A DNA stretch of 7,102 bases from an uncultured Muribaculaceae bacterium (GTDB lineage Bacteria; Bacteroidota; Bacteroidia; Bacteroidales; Muribaculaceae). Location: positions 1-7,102 of the forward strand of contig CAMWUM010000095.1 of the NCBI GenBank assembly GCA_947177435.1. Reading direction: 5' to 3'. This document shows, in pieces, positions 6,748 through 7,102 of this stretch (position 1 is the first letter of the stretch; every line of letters begins with the position of its first letter). Below the pieces are notes generated by a model. That model had not been told where the DNA came from and did not search any database. It worked only from the letters and a program-made list of their open reading frames with translations. A program made the position numbers and the translations under genes.

Positions 6748-6877
6748 GTAAATCGGTGGATGATGTGACGCAGCCCCGGAATATGTCTGCATACAGCAGG
6801 CGCGTGGGTAAGATACAGGCTGCAAGTGAGGCGGCGCTTTGCCCTGAAAGGCGATTTCCCTCACGCGCCGCGGAAAA
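6748..6877 (-). promoter_or_regulatory. Untranslated leader of rho mRNA, about 130 nt
   Basis: This stretch lies between the inferred transcription start (about 7 nt past the -7 box) and the rho ATG. It holds no convincing gene. Its last part, nearest the start codon, is rich in C and pyrimidines with many YC steps. Rho autoregulates through its own leader in E. coli; whether the same happens here is inference. The exact 5' end is an estimate from promoter spacing. Confidence 0.55.
6799..6869 (-). repeat. Inverted repeat in the rho leader
   Basis: GGCGCGTG (6869-6862 read on the minus strand) is perfectly complementary to CACGCGCC (6806-6799), with a 55-nt loop. A bulged A lets two more G-C pairs form inside. 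A second 6-bp complementarity, GCAGCC (6823-6818) with GGCTGC (6775-6770), crosses the first, so the two would form either alternative folds or a pseudoknot. Confidence 0.45.
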
Positions 6878-6883
6878 TCACTG

Positions 6884-6914
6884 CAAAGTTAGCCACTTTT
6901 TTAAAAATAACAAA
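6884..6914 (-). promoter_or_regulatory. Bacteroidetes-type promoter of rho
   Basis: On the minus strand TAACTTTG (6891-6884) is a perfect match to the -7 consensus TAnnTTTG of the Bacteroidetes primary sigma factor. TTTG (6914-6911) matches the -33 element with a 19-bp spacer, within the usual range of about 19-21. Transcription would start near 6877. The surrounding sequence is AT-rich, as expected, and no other good promoter is seen for the array. Confidence 0.85.
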
Positions 6915-6966
6915 ATAAAACACAAAAATGCAACAGCATTGGCCCTGTACACCAACCCATTTTTTG

Positions 6967-7007
6967 GAAAAAACGCATGATTTGCGAGATTTTAAGTGAA
7001 AAAACGC
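6967..7007. repeat. Pair of 10-bp direct repeats GAAAAAACGC between two divergent promoters
   Basis: GAAAAAACGC occurs at 6967-6976 and 6998-7007. Their starts are 31 bp apart, close to three helical turns, so both would face the same side of the DNA. They lie about 30-70 bp upstream of the -33 region of the rightward promoter and 53 bp or more upstream of the rho -33 box. They could be operator sites; the A-tract makes chance similarity in this AT-rich gap more likely. Confidence 0.5.
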
Positions 7008-7035
7008 TAAATCAGCTACAAAAGTTTGTCATTTG

Positions 7036-7067
7036 GTTGTGCCGTCCAAAATAAGTGCGTACATTTG
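7036..7067 (+). promoter_or_regulatory. Bacteroidetes-type promoter, rightward, for a gene beyond the window
   Basis: TACATTTG (7060-7067) matches the -7 consensus TAnnTTTG exactly. With a 20-bp spacer the -33 element is GTTG (7036-7039), one mismatch from TTTG; a perfect TTTG at 7032-7035 is spaced too far. Transcription would start near 7074, and no start codon of a recognisable gene is reached by 7102. It is divergent to the rho promoter. Confidence 0.7.
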
Positions 7068-7102
7068 CATGTGTGTTTTTCATAGTATTAGATTAAGATA
7101 AA

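Noticed and set aside
6748..6864. N-terminal extension of Rho from a GTG at 6864
   Set aside because: It would add 39 residues unlike any Rho N-terminus. The ATG at 6747 begins directly with the Rho N domain, and 6864 is very close to the inferred transcription start.
6896..6907. Intrinsic terminator at the T-run/A-run upstream of rho
   Set aside because: No GC-rich hairpin precedes the run on either strand; it is the spacer of the rho promoter.
6756..6980. Possible 74-residue gene on the plus strand upstream of rho
   Set aside because: It spans the rho promoter and leader antisense, has no recognisable domain, and its end is a translation of the AT-rich intergenic DNA.

Overview
The window looks like chromosomal DNA from a member of the Bacteroidales, probably a GC-rich gut lineage such as Muribaculaceae; the family is an inference. 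Three things point there. Both promoters that can be read carry the Bacteroidetes TAnnTTTG/TTTG signature, and no start codon has a clear Shine-Dalgarno sequence. Rho has the very long disordered insertion typical of Bacteroidota Rho proteins. The rest of the gene content (a GH43 lipoprotein, an SbsA-type Ig-like lipoprotein, an S9B/DPP-IV-type exported peptidase) is ordinary for gut Bacteroidales.

All five genes lie on the minus strand and read right to left as one tightly packed array: rho (6747-4774), 11 bp, a GH43 lipoprotein (4762-3629), 7 bp, an Ig-like lipoprotein (3621-1672), 48 bp, a DUF1016/YhcG-family PD-(D/E)XK nuclease (1623-574), 16 bp, then the N-terminal third or less of an S9 family peptidase that runs off the left edge (557-1). 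A near-consensus promoter about 137 bp upstream of the rho ATG (6884-6914) probably drives the array. It gives rho an RNA leader of about 130 nt with possible alternative pairings. From 6748 to 7102 I see no gene: this stretch holds the rho leader and promoter, a pair of 10-bp direct repeats, and a second promoter pointing right at a gene beyond the window.

The nuclease gene is the anomaly. It is clearly more AT-rich than its neighbours and breaks an otherwise GC-rich array. A 7-bp direct repeat (ATAGTAC at 556-562 and 1661-1667) brackets it. Removing the segment and one repeat copy would leave the Ig-like lipoprotein and the S9 peptidase 9 bp apart, which fits the 11-bp and 7-bp gaps elsewhere in the array. 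The simplest reading is a recent single-gene insertion of a probable defence or selfish nuclease into a housekeeping and cell-envelope operon. The other point of interest is Rho: roughly 230 residues of low-complexity sequence with two AT-hook-like basic patches and a Q/N-rich repeat are inserted before its RNA-binding core.

The housekeeping/envelope part joins transcription termination (Rho) with three exported proteins: two lipoproteins and one signal-peptide peptidase. No shared pathway is evident; co-transcription is supported only by the spacing.
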